Of a stretch of DNA of 11,228 bases, positions 1 through 6,337 are shown one piece after another. The DNA comes from an uncultured Clostridia bacterium (GTDB lineage Bacteria > Bacillota > Clostridia > Peptostreptococcales > Anaerovoracaceae): assembly GCA_934255435.1 (NCBI GenBank), contig CAKQNZ010000061.1:1-11228 (forward strand), in the 5' to 3' direction. Position 1 is the first letter of the stretch. Every line of letters starts with the position of its first letter. A program made the translations under genes and the position numbers. The notes under the pieces were generated by a model, which ran no database searches, was not told the origin of the DNA, and worked only from the letters and a program-made list of their open reading frames with translations.

Positions 1-174
1 GCTCAGAATTATCTCAGCCCCGGCGGCAGCCTCTACAGCGGCAAGACCATTTCCGACGTCAACAAAAGATACGCCGCCAGCTCCACCTGGGACGACAAGG
101 TGGCGAGAAACATGACTAACTATTATTCAGTGATAAGCACACATCACAACCAGGCCCTGGACAGGCTTAAATGA
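1..174 (+). CDS. C-terminal end of a glucosaminidase (GH73-type peptidoglycan hydrolase), partial
   Basis: Reading frame 1 is open from the first base to TGA at 172-174 and gives 57 residues; the start lies outside the window. The tail contains SGKTISDVNKRYA followed by STWDDKVARNM, which is the usual end of the mannosyl-glycoprotein endo-beta-N-acetylglucosaminidase (GH73) domain: a 'dvNkrYa..s.W...V...M' pattern. Such enzymes cut the glycan chain of peptidoglycan between N-acetylglucosamine and N-acetylmuramic acid and are secreted to the cell wall. The catalytic glutamate and any signal peptide or wall-binding repeats would lie upstream and cannot be seen. A terminator follows after 34 bases, so this gene ends its transcription unit. 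The family call rests only on this short tail. Confidence 0.7.
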   Translation, partial: AQNYLSPGGSLYSGKTISDVNKRYAASSTWDDKVARNMTNYYSVISTHHNQALDRLK

Positions 175-208
175 TCTGCGATGTGTCTCTCCTGTTTACT
201 GAAACAGC

Positions 209-253
209 AAAGACCACTGCCTGTGTTTCATGCACATGGTCAGTGGTCTTTTT
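209..253 (+). terminator. Rho-independent terminator, probably bidirectional
   Basis: An 11-bp perfect stem, AAAGACCACTG (209-219) with CAGTGGTCTTT (241-251), encloses a loop that can pair further (TGTG with CACA). The right arm runs into a T tract. It lies 34 bases after the glucosaminidase stop. The left arm starts with AAA, so the opposite strand also ends in TTT, and the hairpin can serve the minus-strand gene ending at 287. Confidence 0.85.
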
Positions 254-286
254 ATGTACGCTCGTATTTTTTATGTTTGCAGGCGG

Positions 287-1216
287 CTATTTCCAGAGTT
301 TATCCGGATATTCGCCTTTATCTTTCTTTGACTGGAGGATGTTCTTCACGTCTTCCTTGTCTGCCTGGTATGTCACTCCGCACCATTTGTCGTGTGTAGG
401 GAGGACTTTCACTGTGGCTCTGCCTTCTTTTATGAGGCGGTCTGTCACTTCCGGCAGCAGGTATTCGCCTTTCAGCGGATTTTCCGGGATCACTGTCCTG
501 AAAAACTCAGGCAGTCCGTCTTCCAGCTCTTTCATCAGTCCTGCCGGATATCCCCAGAAATTCATGGATACCACCGTGTCGTCCGGCAGCTTCACCCATG
601 TCTTTCCGTCGTCTTCTGTATAGCAGATGCCTTCAGGACGCATCATGATCTGCTTGCGCTCCGTCACCTGCTCCAGATATCCTTCATCGCTTATCTGGCA
701 TACGCCCCTGGCAACATGTCCGTTTTCTGTCACGGTGTTTTCCAGCTTGTATCCTATCATGGCGCAGTCGTACACATCACCGTCTGCCGCATTGCAGAGA
801 TAGTCGTACATCTGTATGAATCCGCCGGGTCCGTAGTAGTCGTCGGCGTTGATGACTGCAAAGGGTCCGTTTATGATGTTCCTTGCAGCCAGCACAGCAT
901 GGGATGTGCCCCATGGTTTTTCCCTGCCCTCAGGTATCTTCACACCTTCAGGGATATCGTCCAGCGCCTGGTATGCATATTCTATCTCCATGAATCTGCC
1001 TGCTCTCTCGTCGACGAGTTCACGGAAAATGTCACGATGCTCTTCTCTTATGATGAACACTGCTTTTGTAAAGCCTGCCATCATGGCGTCGTAGAGAGAA
1101 AAATCGAGGATTATCTCTCCCGCTTCTGTCATTTTATCCACCTGCTTGAGTCCGCCGTATCTGGAACCCATTCCTGCAGCCATTATCACGAGTACTGGTT
1201 TTTCTTTTACTGTCAT
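287..1216 (-). CDS. Sugar-phosphate nucleotidyltransferase-like protein (NTP_transferase fold)
   Basis: The protein has 309 residues. The N-terminus is a Rossmann-like strand followed by the signature loop AAGMGSRYGGLKQ (residues 13-25), the nucleotide-binding motif of NTP_transferase (PF00483) enzymes that join NTPs to sugar phosphates. KPWGTSHAVLAAR (100-112) and NADDYYG (123-129, metal and nucleotide contacts) fit the same fold. The sugar cannot be deduced. Longer reading is possible up to 1285, but ATG at 1216 is chosen because AAGGGGAAG sits just upstream at good spacing and the conserved domain begins right after it. The gene is monocistronic as far as visible, ends towards the shared terminator at 209-253, and is divergent from the kinase-like gene at 1426. 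Such proteins commonly act in capsule, teichoic acid or cell-wall sugar supply; the neighbouring wall hydrolase is consistent with this but is not proof. Confidence 0.85.
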   Translation of the reverse strand: MTVKEKPVLVIMAAGMGSRYGGLKQVDKMTEAGEIILDFSLYDAMMAGFTKAVFIIREEHRDIFRELVDERAGRFMEIEYAYQALDDIPEGVKIPEGREKPWGTSHAVLAARNIINGPFAVINADDYYGPGGFIQMYDYLCNAADGDVYDCAMIGYKLENTVTENGHVARGVCQISDEGYLEQVTERKQIMMRPEGICYTEDDGKTWVKLPDDTVVSMNFWGYPAGLMKELEDGLPEFFRTVIPENPLKGEYLLPEVTDRLIKEGRATVKVLPTHDKWCGVTYQADKEDVKNILQSKKDKGEYPDKLWK

Positions 1217-1283
1217 TTTACTTCCCCTTACATTATTTTTACGTTTAAAGTCTTGCAGCTGATATGTATGCAGCTGTTTTAAC

Positions 1284-1310
1284 ATTGTAACACATATCCG
1301 GGATTTTTGC
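1284..1310 (-). promoter_or_regulatory. Candidate promoter of the nucleotidyltransferase gene
   Basis: On the minus strand an extended -10, TGTTACAAT (TACAAT at 1289-1284), lies about 70 bases upstream of the chosen ATG. The -35 region about 17 bases further upstream is weak (TCGCAA-like). The extended TGn element makes the -10 believable without a good -35. Confidence 0.45.
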
Positions 1311-1330
1311 GATACTCTGATACATCATAG

Positions 1331-1360
1331 TTGTATGTATATCAGCTGACGTGATACAAT
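1331..1360 (+). promoter_or_regulatory. Candidate promoter of the shikimate-kinase-like gene
   Basis: TTGTAT (1331-1336) and TACAAT (1355-1360) are separated by 18 bases, and TG at 1352-1353 makes an extended -10. The start codon at 1426 would then have a leader of about 60 bases. Confidence 0.5.
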
Positions 1361-1425
1361 CTTATCATAGCTATATGCAGATCACTTTACGCCCCATCGT
1401 TCGTGGCGGCAGAATGGAGTTTTTT

Positions 1426-1905
1426 ATGGAAAATACAAGATTCATATTCGTGACAGGTTTTTTCGGAGCGCCTGTCAGAGAAACAGCAGAAAGACTTGCA
1501 TCCGATGAAGATGCGCTGCTTGTTTCTCTCGATTATGAAATAGAAAAAGAAGACGGCAGGTCTGTGCTGAGGATCTGTATGCTGATGGGAGAGCATGAGT
1601 ACCGCAACAAAGAATTTGAGATGCTGCAGAAGATCACCGGTGGCGAAGGTCTTTCCACTGACAGCGATACCGTGGTAGTCCTCTGCAGCGACGGGGTCCT
1701 CCATGATGAGATGTCTGCAGATATAATAAAAAATCACGACCTGGTGATAGTCGGCCGTGATATGAACTGCGACGAGCTTTGGACCGGTGCATGCAGCATT
1801 CCTGTATCATACCATGCGTTCATGACGTTGCCGGATGAAAATGCACGCCACATGGCTTTTGACGAGCTTTACGAAAGACAGAAGCTGCTGTTCGGCGCTC
1901 ACTGA
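1426..1905 (+). CDS. Degenerate shikimate-kinase-like protein (predicted pseudoenzyme)
   Basis: The protein has 159 residues, close to the 165-175 of AroK/AroL. The order of motifs follows shikimate kinase: a first strand and loop (FVTGFFGAPVRETAERLA, 8-25), D36 with IE at 39-40, then GRSVLRI, GEHEYR (55-60) and E63, and a C-terminal FDELYERQKLLF (145-156) like the family's 'l..l...R..lY'. The catalytic features are lost. The Walker A loop GxxGxGKS/T reads GFFGAPVRE, so the glycine, lysine and serine/threonine are Pro, Val and Arg. The first Asp of the usual DxD is Ser34. The central GGG is replaced by CSDG (87-90). No RPLL lid is seen. Residues resembling the shikimate-binding Asp (D36) and Arg (R60) remain. 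ATG at 1426 is preferred because TGGAG lies six bases upstream; ATG 1414 is the alternative. The gene is convergent with the AEC gene. Fold assignment is by motif reading only. Confidence 0.65.
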   Translation: MENTRFIFVTGFFGAPVRETAERLASDEDALLVSLDYEIEKEDGRSVLRICMLMGEHEYRNKEFEMLQKITGGEGLSTDSDTVVVLCSDGVLHDEMSADIIKNHDLVIVGRDMNCDELWTGACSIPVSYHAFMTLPDENARHMAFDELYERQKLLFGAH

Positions 1906-1956
1906 TCTCATGATGCATATCCCGCGGCCACGATGCTGCAGTCCTGCAGATCAGGC

Positions 1957-2901
1957 TCAGAATATCAGCATCAGCAGTTTCAGCGATCCTATGACTGTGA
2001 ACAGCGACATCACTGTGCTGAAAAACAGAGCACGGCTGGCGACGCCAAGGTCCTGTCCTTCCTGCTCCGCCAGCATGGATACGGTGGCAGCTGTCGGGAA
2101 GCACGCTCCCAGTACCACCACTGCCTTTATTAGATCGCTCACCGGCAGGAAATATACGATAAGCAGTGTCAGTGCCGGCAGGATCACCAGTTTCATAACG
2201 CCGGATTCGATGACGAGCCTGTCTCTGATGATGTCTGTGAATCTGTATTTTGCCAGTGAAGACCCGATGAATATCATCGCCATCGGCGTGGACACGTTGC
2301 CTATATAGAGCAGGTAGTCGCTCACCGGTACAGGTATCTTTCCACCTGCGAAGCTTATGATGAATCCGATGATAAGCGCCAGTATATTGGGGTTCACCAG
2401 CAGTTTCAGCAGCGCTTTGGCAAGGCTGGACACTGTGGCCCGCCTGCGCTGTTCATCGTTGCGGCGCAGTACCTTCATGCCGTAGGTGAATGTGAATATG
2501 TTCATCGCTGCATTGTGGGCCAGCATGAACAGCAGGCCTGTCTCCCCGAAAAATATCAGCGTGACAGGGAATCCCATGAACCCGTCGTTGGGCGCTGCCA
2601 TGGCGAATTCAGCCACGTTGGAGCTTTCTCTTGGGAATTTTCTTATCTTTGCATACCCTGTGCATACGAACCCATATACATAAAAACATACGAGGCTCAG
2701 CACAAAAGCCGTCATGAACTCCACCACGGTCCTGCCGCCCAGATCCAGACTGCCTATGTTGTATACGATGAGGCATGGATATGCGAAATACACGATCAGC
2801 TTGTTCATGCTGTGGTTCATGTTGTCATCTATGAAATTTATTTTTCTCAGGAACCATCCTGTGAAAAGTATCGCAAACAGAACGAAATATTTGCCGTACA
2901 T
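1957..2901 (-). CDS. AEC (auxin efflux carrier) family transporter
   Basis: The protein has 314 residues and about ten hydrophobic segments (roughly 4-19, 34-52, 61-82, 100-118, 121-142, 170-187, 196-213, 234-253, 256-275, 290-313) in two halves split by a basic loop near 143-160, the layout of Mem_trans (PF03547) carriers. Family marks include NKLIVYFAYPCLIVYNI in helix 2, APNDGFMGFP in helix 4 and GACFPTAATVSMLAEQ near the end, with polar breaks inside helices as usual. Bacterial members export or import small organic anions such as malate; the substrate here is unknown. ATG 2901 has AGAGG 12 bases upstream, slightly distant. The gene follows DUF1846 by 164 bases with a hairpin between, and no convincing separate promoter is visible, so partial read-through from the upstream run is possible. 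Confidence 0.88.
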   Translation of the reverse strand: MYGKYFVLFAILFTGWFLRKINFIDDNMNHSMNKLIVYFAYPCLIVYNIGSLDLGGRTVVEFMTAFVLSLVCFYVYGFVCTGYAKIRKFPRESSNVAEFAMAAPNDGFMGFPVTLIFFGETGLLFMLAHNAAMNIFTFTYGMKVLRRNDEQRRRATVSSLAKALLKLLVNPNILALIIGFIISFAGGKIPVPVSDYLLYIGNVSTPMAMIFIGSSLAKYRFTDIIRDRLVIESGVMKLVILPALTLLIVYFLPVSDLIKAVVVLGACFPTAATVSMLAEQEGQDLGVASRALFFSTVMSLFTVIGSLKLLMLIF

Positions 2902-2981
2902 GTTATCTTACATCCTCTCTTGTGAAACAGGCTTTGCAGCAGTCCCGGCTCCACTGCCGTTCAGGTTTTCCTGCATGGCCT

Positions 2982-3026
2982 CACAGAAAAGGTTTACATA
3001 CCTGCAGGCAGGCTGTAAACCCTGTG
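2982..3026 (-). terminator. Hairpin after the DUF1846 gene, possible terminator or attenuator
   Basis: GGTTTACA (2991-2998) and TGTAAACC (3014-3021) form a perfect 8-bp stem. The inner loop can pair further (CCTG with CAGG), and CACAG (2982-2986) with CTGTG (3022-3026) extends it across an AAAA bulge. On the minus strand the stem is followed by TTTT and then CTGTG, so the T tract is short. It may act as a partial terminator between DUF1846 and the AEC gene. Confidence 0.5.
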
Positions 3027-3065
3027 AAACTTTTTATCTTCATACTGCCCCGGAGGCAGCAGTCT

Positions 3066-4583
3066 TTAGCTGTAGTAAAGGTTGTTGGTGACATATTCCG
3101 GATCGCATGTCACGTCTATATCCAGCGCTTTCAGCGTAGTCTCGTCCTTGTCGCTGAGTATGGCTGTACAGTGTGCTCTGCATCCTCTCAGCTCCTCCAT
3201 CTTGCTGAGCGCCATTTCTGCAGAAGGGTTTGTGGCTGCCGAGATCGTCAGAGCCATCAGTATCTCCTCGCAGTTGAGGCTGGTCTTGTCTGAGTGCAGC
3301 ACCTCTGTCTTGAGTTCCTGTATCCTCGACAGGATGTCCGGCGATATGAGATGCAGATCGTCGGATATGCCTGAAAGGTACTTGATGGAGTTGAGTATGG
3401 CTGCTGCTGCCGCCACCATGCGTCTTGAACTCCTGCCGGTTATCATCTTGCCGTCTTCCATCTCTATGGCCATGACTACCACGTTGACGTATCTGCTGTT
3501 GCTGTCACGTTTCCTCTCGGCATAGGCTCTTGCCGGTATCACCACATGTCTGTCCTCCACGCTCAGGGAAAGATCATCCATCAGCAGCTTCACACGCTCA
3601 ACGGTGCCGCTTTCTATCTTGCCTTTCTTGTAGTCGCAAAGAGCGATGATGTATCTTCTTATGATCTCCTGGCAGGCTGCTTCCTTCACGATGTCATCGT
3701 TGATGATGCCGAAGCCTGCTCTGTTGACGCCCATGTCTGTCGGTGATTTGTATTCCGACTCCTCGCCTGTTATCTTTTCGATTATTCGTTTCACAACAGG
3801 GAAGACCTCCAGGTCTCTGTTGTAGTTCACTGCTGTTTCGCCGTAGGCCTCCAGATGGAACGAGTCTATCATGTTGACGTCTCTGAGGTCTGCTGTCGCC
3901 GCTTCGTACGCCACGTTCACCGGATGCTTGAGTGGTATGTTCCAGATAGGGAAAGTCTCGAACTTGGCGTATCTGACTTTCCTGCCCAGCTTGTATTCGT
4001 GGTACAGCTGTGAAAGACATGTAGCCAGCTTGCCGCTGCCGCCTCCCGGCCCTGTTACGACTGCCAGAGGTTTTGTGACCTCTATGTACGGATTGGCACC
4101 GTATCCTTCGTCGCTTACTATGGTGTCCACATCGGTAGGATATCCTTTGGTGAATCTGTGTCTGTATGTCTTTATACCTCTGCGTTCCAGCCTGTTTATG
4201 AACTTGTCCACTGCCGGGGAATCGTCCTCGTATCTTGTGACTACCACGCTGTTGATAGACAGGTCGTAGCGTCTGAATACATCTATGAGTCTGAGCACTT
4301 CGAGATCATATGTGATACCGAAATCCTGCCTCGTCTTGTTAGTCGTTATATCACCTGAATATATACATATTATGATCTCCGCCTGGTCCTTCATCTTCTG
4401 AAGGAGCTTTATCTTGGCGTTCTCATCGAATCCCGGCAGCACTCTCATGGCATGCTTGTCCTGGACCAGCTTGCCTCCGAACTCCAGATAAAGACGCTCG
4501 CTGTTCCCTGACTGGATCCTTTCAAGGATATATTTCGACTGTTCTTCGATATATTTCTCTGCACTGAAACCTGTTTCTGACAT
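3066..4583 (-). CDS. DUF1846 domain-containing protein
   Basis: The protein has 505 residues, the usual full length of DUF1846 (PF08903), a family common in Bacillota with solved structures but no settled biochemical role. It starts with the typical [19 protein letters not shown] and LYLEFGGKL (31-39). A glycine-rich phosphate-binding-like loop, GPGGGSGK (178-185), follows a hydrophobic strand (PLAVVT), and the mid-region has [16 protein letters not shown] and later GVNRAGFGI. It is expected to be cytosolic: no signal peptide or membrane span is seen. The start is set by GGAGG a few bases before ATG 4583. It lies 30 bases after the 30-codon membrane miniprotein and belongs to the hslO-DUF1934-miniprotein-DUF1846 run. 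The nucleotide-binding reading of the glycine loop is inference. Confidence 0.93.
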   Translation of the reverse strand: MSETGFSAEKYIEEQSKYILERIQSGNSERLYLEFGGKLVQDKHAMRVLPGFDENAKIKLLQKMKDQAEIIICIYSGDITTNKTRQDFGITYDLEVLRLIDVFRRYDLSINSVVVTRYEDDSPAVDKFINRLERRGIKTYRHRFTKGYPTDVDTIVSDEGYGANPYIEVTKPLAVVTGPGGGSGKLATCLSQLYHEYKLGRKVRYAKFETFPIWNIPLKHPVNVAYEAATADLRDVNMIDSFHLEAYGETAVNYNRDLEVFPVVKRIIEKITGEESEYKSPTDMGVNRAGFGIINDDIVKEAACQEIIRRYIIALCDYKKGKIESGTVERVKLLMDDLSLSVEDRHVVIPARAYAERKRDSNSRYVNVVVMAIEMEDGKMITGRSSRRMVAAAAAILNSIKYLSGISDDLHLISPDILSRIQELKTEVLHSDKTSLNCEEILMALTISAATNPSAEMALSKMEELRGCRAHCTAILSDKDETTLKALDIDVTCDPEYVTNNLYYS

Positions 4584-4613
4584 TTTTACCTCCGACTTTG
4601 TTATTTTATGTTA

Positions 4614-4706
4614 TTACAGATATGCTATGGCGCATGTTACTGTTGTCGCCAGCATCACACCTATTATCAGGTATACTACGATTTTTACTGCTTTTCTGCT
4701 CATCAT
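4614..4706 (-). CDS. 30-residue single-pass membrane miniprotein (DUF4044/Prli42-like candidate)
   Basis: The ORF runs from ATG 4706 to TAA 4614-4616 and encodes 30 residues: a short basic start (MMSRKAVK) and then one hydrophobic span, IVVYLIIGVMLATTVTCAIA, ending in YL. An AAGGAGG ribosome binding site lies about 10 bases before the first ATG; a second ATG follows immediately. The gene sits in a tight run, 22 bases after the DUF1934 stop and 30 bases before DUF1846. The shape (basic tail, 'KIVVYL' entry to the helix, T-T in the second half, about 30 residues) resembles the Bacillota miniproteins annotated DUF4044 or Prli42. Prli42 anchors the stressosome in Listeria. This assignment is from memory of the family shape and is tentative; that it is a real gene is better supported by the RBS and spacing. 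Confidence 0.65.
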   Translation of the reverse strand: MMSRKAVKIVVYLIIGVMLATTVTCAIAYL

Positions 4707-4728
4707 CCTCGATCAACCTCCTTCATCA

Positions 4729-5163
4729 CTACATCATCGTGATATTAAGCCTGTTCCTGCCTTCTGTCAGTCCTTTGAGGCTCACGCTGTAGTCTATGTC
4801 CAGCTGTCCCTTGCCTTCTTCTGACAGAGTGTTTTCAAGTTCATTTGTGAGAATTTCTATTTCAAGAGGACCTACCGGCGTGTCATAAAGCCCTGTGTAC
4901 CGCTTGCCTTTCTCGAAACTTATCTCGCTGCCAAGACCTGTGCCTTCGCCGTAACGCTTGAGCTGCACTGTGCCGTCTTTGAATCTCAGTCTCGTACGGC
5001 AGCCCGGTATCCCGGACAGCTCGCTCTCATCGTACAGCAGATACAGCGATCCGCCACGGCTGTAAAGCTTGGCTTCGGTGACGAACTCCATCGTGTCCTC
5101 ACCTGCGTCCCGGCTTATCTGCTGACCTGTTATTTTTATCATTACTTCTTTCATGACCGTCAC
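4729..5163 (-). CDS. DUF1934 domain-containing protein (YwiB-like)
   Basis: The protein has 144 residues and matches DUF1934 (PF09148; YwiB in Bacillus subtilis), a small beta-barrel, calycin-like family of unknown function. Marks are VMIKITGQQ at the start, then LYLLYDESEL, TRLRFKDGTVQLKRYG, the loop YDTPVGPLEIEILT (the family's 'Y.TP.G.l.l.v.T') and GQLDIDYSVSLKG near the end. It should be cytosolic. The longest frame starts at GTG 5163, five bases after an AGG that overlaps the hslO stop; ATG 5154 and ATG 5142 are alternatives that keep the whole domain. Only six bases separate it from hslO on the left-going operon, so translational coupling is likely. It is followed by the miniprotein. 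Confidence 0.85.
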   Translation of the reverse strand: MTVMKEVMIKITGQQISRDAGEDTMEFVTEAKLYSRGGSLYLLYDESELSGIPGCRTRLRFKDGTVQLKRYGEGTGLGSEISFEKGKRYTGLYDTPVGPLEIEILTNELENTLSEEGKGQLDIDYSVSLKGLTEGRNRLNITMM

Positions 5164-5169
5164 TACTGC

Positions 5170-6084
5170 CTACATCCTGTCCAGGATGTCCTGCAGTTCT
5201 TCCTTATCAAAATTATATTTTTTCAGGCAGAACTGGCACTGAAGCTCAGCTTTGCCGTCAGTTTCTATTATTTCCTCAAGATCTTTGCGTCCTATCGTGA
5301 TCAGGACCTGCTCCAGACGCTCCCTGCTGCAGTCGCATTCCCAGTTTATGTCTCTTTCTTCGAGGGTCTGCGGAGCGTACTCCTCCGGGATATCTTTGAA
5401 GATCTCCTGCAGCACATCTGAAACTATGCCGCTGTCCGTTTTGCCGCCTGACCTTGCATTCACTCTGCTTATGATGGTAGTCATCGGATCCATGCTGCCT
5501 ATCATTTTTTCAAGTGCGTCCACAGCGCCTTCTTCTGCATCCGGCAGCATCTGTATTATCATGCCTCCCGCTGCACCTATGGAAAGGTCACGCTCCACTT
5601 TCACGCCCAGCGCCACGGAGGAATTCTGCTGCTCCGATATGAAAAAATATGCTGTCAGGTCGTCTGCTATCTCGCCTGACGCCAGCGCTATGGTGCCGAC
5701 ATAAGGCTCTTTGAGACCGAGATCCTTGATGACTGTCAGCTCACCGATGCCCAGGGAGCCGCCTACATCCAGCTTGCCCTTTTCTGTCAGCGGAAGGTCG
5801 ACGCCAGGGTTTGCGATGTACCCCTTGACGTTCCCTGTGCCGTATGCTGTTGCCAGGATCTGTTTCGCCGGACCGTCGCCTTTGAATACCAGCGTGAGTT
5901 TTTCTTCCGGTCCTTTCAGCATGATACCCATAAGTCCTGCTGCCGTCAGGACTCTTCCCAGGCCTGCCGACGCCAGCGGCGTAGTGCCGTGGATATCTGC
6001 TGCCTGCTGCACCAGGTCTGTAGTCACTGTACAGTATACTCTGAATGACCTGCTTTTATCTATAGCAATTATCGCTTTGCTCAT
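5170..6084 (-). CDS. hslO: Hsp33, redox-regulated molecular chaperone
   Basis: The protein has 304 residues, normal for Hsp33. Oxidation releases zinc, forms disulfides and turns the protein into an ATP-independent holdase that keeps unfolding proteins soluble in the cytosol. The N-terminal domain is typical: SFRVYCTVTTDLVQQA, TPLASAGLGRVLTAAGLMG, the GDGP turn and a repeated GNVKGYIANP strand; it continues with GELTVIKDLGLKEPYVGT and SEQQNSSVALGV. The zinc-binding redox switch is complete: Cys250-x-Cys252 and Cys283-x-x-Cys286. ATG 6084 has AAAGGA about 11-12 bases upstream. It leads the minus-strand run with DUF1934 and is divergent from htrA, sharing an intergenic region with overlapping promoters. 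Confidence 0.96.
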   Translation of the reverse strand: MSKAIIAIDKSRSFRVYCTVTTDLVQQAADIHGTTPLASAGLGRVLTAAGLMGIMLKGPEEKLTLVFKGDGPAKQILATAYGTGNVKGYIANPGVDLPLTEKGKLDVGGSLGIGELTVIKDLGLKEPYVGTIALASGEIADDLTAYFFISEQQNSSVALGVKVERDLSIGAAGGMIIQMLPDAEEGAVDALEKMIGSMDPMTTIISRVNARSGGKTDSGIVSDVLQEIFKDIPEEYAPQTLEERDINWECDCSRERLEQVLITIGRKDLEEIIETDGKAELQCQFCLKKYNFDKEELQDILDRM

Positions 6085-6138
6085 CAGTCGTGTTTTCCTT
6101 TCTGAACTCTTACCTTGTATTTTACATACATATCCGAT

Positions 6139-6167
6139 TTTATCACATTTATGGTGAAAATGTTCAA
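6139..6167 (-). promoter_or_regulatory. Candidate promoter of hslO
   Basis: On the minus strand TTGAAC (6167-6162) and GATAAA (6144-6139) are 17 bases apart, with T-rich flanks. This matches a housekeeping sigma promoter about 55 bases before the hslO start codon. Confidence 0.55.
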
Positions 6168-6172
6168 TTTTT

Positions 6173-6178
6173 TATAAT
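6173..6178 (+). promoter_or_regulatory. Candidate -10 element of htrA
   Basis: A perfect TATAAT lies in an AT-rich stretch. The corresponding -35 zone near 6150 is poor, so an activator may be needed. If used, transcription would start near 6185 and leave a leader of roughly 150 bases. Its -35 zone would fall between the -10 and -35 of the hslO promoter. Confidence 0.4.
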
Positions 6179-6247
6179 ATAAACACATATTTTCAACACG
6201 CAAACGACAAAAAGCCTTAGTATATTAAACTCAAGCAAAACACTTCA

Positions 6248-6295
6248 ATATCGACCGGCGGCGAAGGCGCCGGATACGAGGGCTGATATCCCCGG
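6248..6295 (+). promoter_or_regulatory. Structured leader with alternative hairpins before htrA
   Basis: CCGGCG (6255-6260) pairs with CGCCGG (6268-6273), and ATATC (6248-6252) can close an outer stem with GATAT (6285-6289). Alternatively GGATA (6272-6276) pairs with TATCC (6287-6291), extendable to CC/GG at 6270-6271 and 6294-6295 across a CC bulge. The two folds use the same bases, so they exclude each other. It matches no riboswitch class that I recognise. It is followed by a tandem TGATTAT repeat (6299-6312). Confidence 0.4.
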
Positions 6296-6337
6296 AGTTG
6301 ATTATTGATTATCTATCAGAAACGAGGTAATGATAAC

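Noticed and set aside
392..1282. Plus-strand open frame of 296 codons opposite the nucleotidyltransferase gene
   Set aside because: It is the antisense shadow of a clear enzyme: no RBS, Cys/His/Phe-rich product and no recognisable domain.
1906..1956. Terminator between the convergent kinase-like and AEC genes
   Set aside because: Only a small CTGCA/TGCAG stem (1936-1949) without a T tract is present; too weak to call.
2902..3043. Short ORFs on the minus strand between DUF1846 and the AEC gene (20 and 22 codons), one ending nine bases before the AEC start
   Set aside because: Neither has a proper ribosome binding site (GAGG is only two bases from one ATG), the products look random, and one runs through the hairpin.
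6181..6337. Known riboswitch or T-box in the htrA leader
   Set aside because: I looked for the conserved cores of T-box, glycine, SAM, purine, fluoride, guanidine, c-di-GMP and c-di-AMP types and found none.
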